From Spirochaetia bacterium UBA5368 (lineage in GTDB: Bacteria; Spirochaetota; UBA4802; UBA5368), in NCBI GenBank assembly GCA_002407865.1, contig DHPI01000054.1, forward strand, positions 1,241-10,532: a DNA stretch of 9,292 nt. The letters run 5' to 3'. The first letter of the stretch is position 1, and every line of letters starts with the position of its first letter. The notes under the pieces were generated by a model. That model was given only the letters and a program-made list of their open reading frames with translations, searched no databases and was not told where the DNA came from. The position numbers were made by a program, and so were the translations under genes. Below are positions 7,060 through 9,292 of the stretch, one piece after another.

Positions 7060-7881
7060 TCATTCGTGCGCGCCAGCCTCATCACCGTTCGATGCGGGCG
7101 CCATCCCGTTAAAAAATATTCTAAGGGCGTTGCCGCATAACACGTCGTGCGCCTCACCGGCGGTGAGCTGGTCCCGGATGGTGCGCAGTAGCGCCGCATA
7201 GCGTTCGTAGGTGCCCGATCCGTCGATTGGCGAATCGGTGCCGAAGAGTATTTTGCGGCTGCCGCATTCCCTGACGGCGCGTATCGCCGAATCGGGTGAT
7301 ACCCATGTGGTGTCGCCGTACAGGTTCGGCAGCGATCGTATCAGGTCGATCGATTCGCAGTTGTCGGTGCCGAGTCCCATGTGCACCATGATAAAATCAA
7401 TCTCCGGATAGCGCGCGGCGATATCGTGCAGGGCGGACGGCCGTGAGTATTCGTCGAAGCTCGTGTGCACCTCGATGGGCAGCCGCATTTCGCGGGCGGC
7501 ATCGAGATAGGGAAGATACCGTTCGTCGGAAATATGAAGCCGTGAATGGAATGGATGTATTTTCAATCCCGCGATGTGCTCCCGGTTGGCGCTGATAAAT
7601 GAACGGGCCTCTTCGGTCATGCCTTCGGTGTTCGGCTTTATCCAGAAGAGCATGCGCAGTATGTCCGCGTTCGCCCTCACGAAGACAAGCGCCTTCCGGT
7701 TGAGATCCATCTGCGGGACCTGCCGCTCTATTTTTTCGTGTGGCGAAATGTACTCGATTCCCTCTAAGTTGGAGACGATGGCAAAATCGATGCCGTACCG
7801 GCGCATCGAGTCGATGAGGGTGTGTTCGCTCAGGTGAAAACAGGCGATTGAGCCGATGTGGGTGTGACTGTCGATGATCAT
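7060..7881 (-). CDS. Amidohydrolase_2 family metal-dependent hydrolase or decarboxylase (TIM barrel)
   Basis: A 273-residue TIM-barrel protein of the family that includes ACMS decarboxylase, gamma-resorcylate decarboxylase and related lactonases (amidohydrolase_2, PF04909). Candidate metal and catalytic residues are visible in order: DSHTH (H6, H8), GLKIHP (H109), IEVHTS (H139), VHMG (H167) and ILFGTDSP (D216). The order, and the FGTDSP motif near the end with a distal helix over the last part, are typical. The substrate is not determinable. The frame extends upstream to 7983, but homologues of this type start directly at MIIDSHTH, so 7881 is chosen. The Shine-Dalgarno there is weak, and an ATG at 7920 (13 residues more) with a GGAAAG-like site is an alternative. 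It is upstream of, and co-directional with, the membrane protein gene, and divergent from the YgiQ-family gene. It is not closely related to the TatD protein in this window, although both are barrels. Confidence 0.85.
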   Translation of the reverse strand: MIIDSHTHIGSIACFHLSEHTLIDSMRRYGIDFAIVSNLEGIEYISPHEKIERQVPQMDLNRKALVFVRANADILRMLFWIKPNTEGMTEEARSFISANREHIAGLKIHPFHSRLHISDERYLPYLDAAREMRLPIEVHTSFDEYSRPSALHDIAARYPEIDFIMVHMGLGTDNCESIDLIRSLPNLYGDTTWVSPDSAIRAVRECGSRKILFGTDSPIDGSGTYERYAALLRTIRDQLTAGEAHDVLCGNALRIFFNGMAPASNGDEAGAHE

Positions 7882-7901
7882 TACGCCGCCCGGTTGCGCG
7901 A

Positions 7902-7922
7902 ATATGCATAGCGCACGCATAT
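7902..7922. promoter_or_regulatory. Dyad ATATGC-N9-GCATAT, operator candidate
   Basis: Perfect 6-bp inverted repeat with a 9-bp centre, centred 31 bases upstream of the chosen amidohydrolase start (7881, reading left) and within the divergent gap before the YgiQ gene. The size and spacing suit a dimeric regulator. If translation starts at 7920 instead, the dyad overlaps the coding sequence and is less likely to be an operator. No clear promoter boxes flank it. Confidence 0.22.
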
Positions 7923-8097
7923 GCTTTCCGCAATGGTGCGAAAACGCCGCTGAAAATTCAAGCAACATTGTATTTCCGCACATGCGGGCGTGCGCCCATT
8001 ACGGCGGGTGCGCGCAATTATTTCTGTACTTTGTAATGGCGATGCTGTACGTGGGATATACGTATGTCAGGCGGCGATATGCCGCAGAAGGATGCTC

Positions 8098-9292
8098 ATG
8101 GCGCTACCGTTTCTTCCAATTACCCGCGGCGAGATAGAGCGGCTCGGCTGGAGCCAGGTCGATGTCGTGCTCATTACCGGCGATGCGTACGTTGACCACC
8201 CGTCATTTGGCGCGGCGGTCATTGGTCGGGTGCTTGAACGCGAGGGATATCGTGTCGCGATCCTTGCCGCACCGGCGTGGCGTGATCCAGATGCGGTAAA
8301 GGTATTCGGAAAACCGCGCCTCTTTTTCGGCGTTACCTCGGGAAACGTCGATTCCATGATATCCCGCTACACCGCCTTTAAAAAGGTTCGCAACGACGAT
8401 CCGTATGCCCCGGGCGGAAAGGGGGGCGGCAGGCCGGAACGCGCGGTCATTGTTTATTGCAACATGATAAAGGCCGCATACAAAGACGTGCCCATCGTGC
8501 TGGGCGGCATCGAAGCGTCGATGAGGCGCTTCGCCCATTACGATTTCTGGGATAACCGCGTGCGCCGCTCAATCCTCGAAGACGCCCGCGCGGACATACT
8601 GGTGTACGGCATGGGGGAGCGGCAGATAGCCGAGATCGCGTCGAGGGTAGAGACGGGCGGCGCGCTTTCAGGCATTCCCGGCACGGTGGAGCTGACGCGG
8701 AAAGTTCCGCATAACGCGATGCTTCTTCCCGACGAGGAGGATGTGCTCTCGGACAAAGATGCGTTTCTTCGTTTTAACGGCGACTTCTACCGCAATCAGC
8801 GCCTGACGCTGGCGCAATCCGCGGGCGGCCGGTATATCGTGCAGCATCCCGCGCCGGTCATCGACAGTACGGCGCTCGATGATGTGTACGCGCTCCCCTT
8901 CGCGCGGCGGCCGCATCCGCTGTACGGGAACGATGTTATCCCCGCGTTCGAAATGATTCGCAATTCGGTAACCTCTCATCGCGGGTGCGTATCCGGCTGC
9001 GCCTTCTGTTCGCTGTCATTGCATCAGGGCAGGCGCATCGTGCCGCGCAGCGCCGGTTCTATTCTGCGCGAGATAGACGGGCTTCGCGCAATGGAATATT
9101 TCCGCGGGCATGTCACCGATATCGGCGGGCCGTCGGCCAACATGTACGGCGCCGTCTGCCGGGCGAACTGGCGCTGTTCAAGGGAAAGCTGTCTGTACCC
9201 TGATGTGTGCAAAAATCTCGGTATTCATACGGATGCGTGGGTGCGGCTGCTGGGGCGGGCGCTGGAGATACAGGGGGGGCGGCATGTTACGG
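8098..9292 (+). CDS. ygiQ: YgiQ family radical SAM protein (UPF0313), N-terminal 398 residues
   Basis: The frame runs from ATG 8098 off the right edge with no stop, so the C-terminal part is missing (family members usually exceed 550 residues). The N-terminus shows the hallmark blocks of this family: FLPITRGEIERLGW (4-17), TGDAYVDHPSFGAA (27-40), YAPGGKGGGRPERA, VPIVLGGIEASMRRFAHYD and ILVYGMGERQI. The radical SAM 4Fe-4S motif CVSGCAFC gives C297, C301 and C304 (CxxxCxxC), preceded by the conserved SHRGC. Further cysteines lie downstream in the ADIGG-like GGPSANMYG region. The family has a B12-binding-like N-terminal domain and a radical SAM core; its reaction is not known. AAGGA at 8088-8092 lies 5 bases before the start, which favours ATG 8098 over the ATG at 8092. 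It is divergent from the amidohydrolase with a 216-bp gap. Confidence 0.95.
   Translation, partial: MALPFLPITRGEIERLGWSQVDVVLITGDAYVDHPSFGAAVIGRVLEREGYRVAILAAPAWRDPDAVKVFGKPRLFFGVTSGNVDSMISRYTAFKKVRNDDPYAPGGKGGGRPERAVIVYCNMIKAAYKDVPIVLGGIEASMRRFAHYDFWDNRVRRSILEDARADILVYGMGERQIAEIASRVETGGALSGIPGTVELTRKVPHNAMLLPDEEDVLSDKDAFLRFNGDFYRNQRLTLAQSAGGRYIVQHPAPVIDSTALDDVYALPFARRPHPLYGNDVIPAFEMIRNSVTSHRGCVSGCAFCSLSLHQGRRIVPRSAGSILREIDGLRAMEYFRGHVTDIGGPSANMYGAVCRANWRCSRESCLYPDVCKNLGIHTDAWVRLLGRALEIQGGRHVT

Noticed and set aside
7882..7983. Longer start of the amidohydrolase at 7983
   Set aside because: The 34 extra residues before MIIDSHTH do not resemble the family, whose members begin at the HxH strand.
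7986..7997. GC-rich palindrome GGGC-gtgc-GCCC in the divergent gap
   Set aside because: Only a 4-bp stem without a T-run; expected by chance in such GC-rich sequence.
7874..8137. An 87-codon plus-strand frame with a hydrophobic stretch in the divergent gap
   Set aside because: It overlaps the start of the YgiQ gene and the amidohydrolase N-terminus, is rich in Cys and Arg, and has no family match.
1..9292. CRISPR array, insertion sequence, phage or tRNA genes
   Set aside because: No regularly spaced repeats, transposase or integrase motifs, terminal inverted repeats or cloverleaf-like segments were noticed on either strand.

Overview
This 9.3-kb window looks like ordinary chromosomal DNA from a fairly GC-rich bacterium that is probably anaerobic or facultative. 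The main physiological clue is a glycyl radical enzyme, a class whose active form is destroyed by oxygen. L-aspartate oxidase fits either lifestyle, because members of that family can use fumarate instead of O2. The lineage cannot be fixed from the sequence. A spirochaete or deltaproteobacterial relative is only a guess. I see no insertion sequence, phage gene, CRISPR array, rRNA or tRNA.

Layout, left to right. (1) 2-1237 (+): the C-terminal catalytic part of a glycyl radical enzyme, cut by the left edge. (2) 1238-1499: an AT-rich regulatory stretch with a possible promoter and an 18-bp dyad. (3) 1500-2630 (+): an AcuC-like histone-deacetylase-fold protein. It converges across a 14-bp gap with (4) 2645-3307 (-), an Icc-like metallophosphoesterase. 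(5) 3308-3681: a 374-bp spacer with a good -35 box near its right end. (6) 3682-4470 (+): a TatD-family metal-dependent DNase. (7) 4582-6270 (+): nadB, L-aspartate oxidase, preceded by a small hairpin with a T-run. (8) 6264-6974 (-): a six-helix membrane protein resembling DUF6498, overlapping the end of nadB by 7 bp. (9) 7060-7881 (-): an amidohydrolase_2-type TIM-barrel hydrolase, probably co-directional with the membrane protein gene. (10) 8098-9292 (+): the N-terminal part of a YgiQ-family radical SAM protein, cut by the right edge.

The genes do not form one pathway. They read as separate housekeeping or metabolic units: deacylation and acetyl metabolism (AcuC), phosphoester hydrolysis, nucleic-acid quality control (TatD), the first step of NAD synthesis (NadB), and two enzymes of open function (amidohydrolase, YgiQ). 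Every complete coding frame carries intact family motifs; none is visibly broken. The points most worth a second look are the glycyl radical enzyme, whose active-site signature (GCVEL) is not the GCVEP of diol-dehydratase types, the dyad in front of acuC, and the uncharacterised membrane protein next to the amidohydrolase. I did not find convincing evidence of a new multi-gene system.
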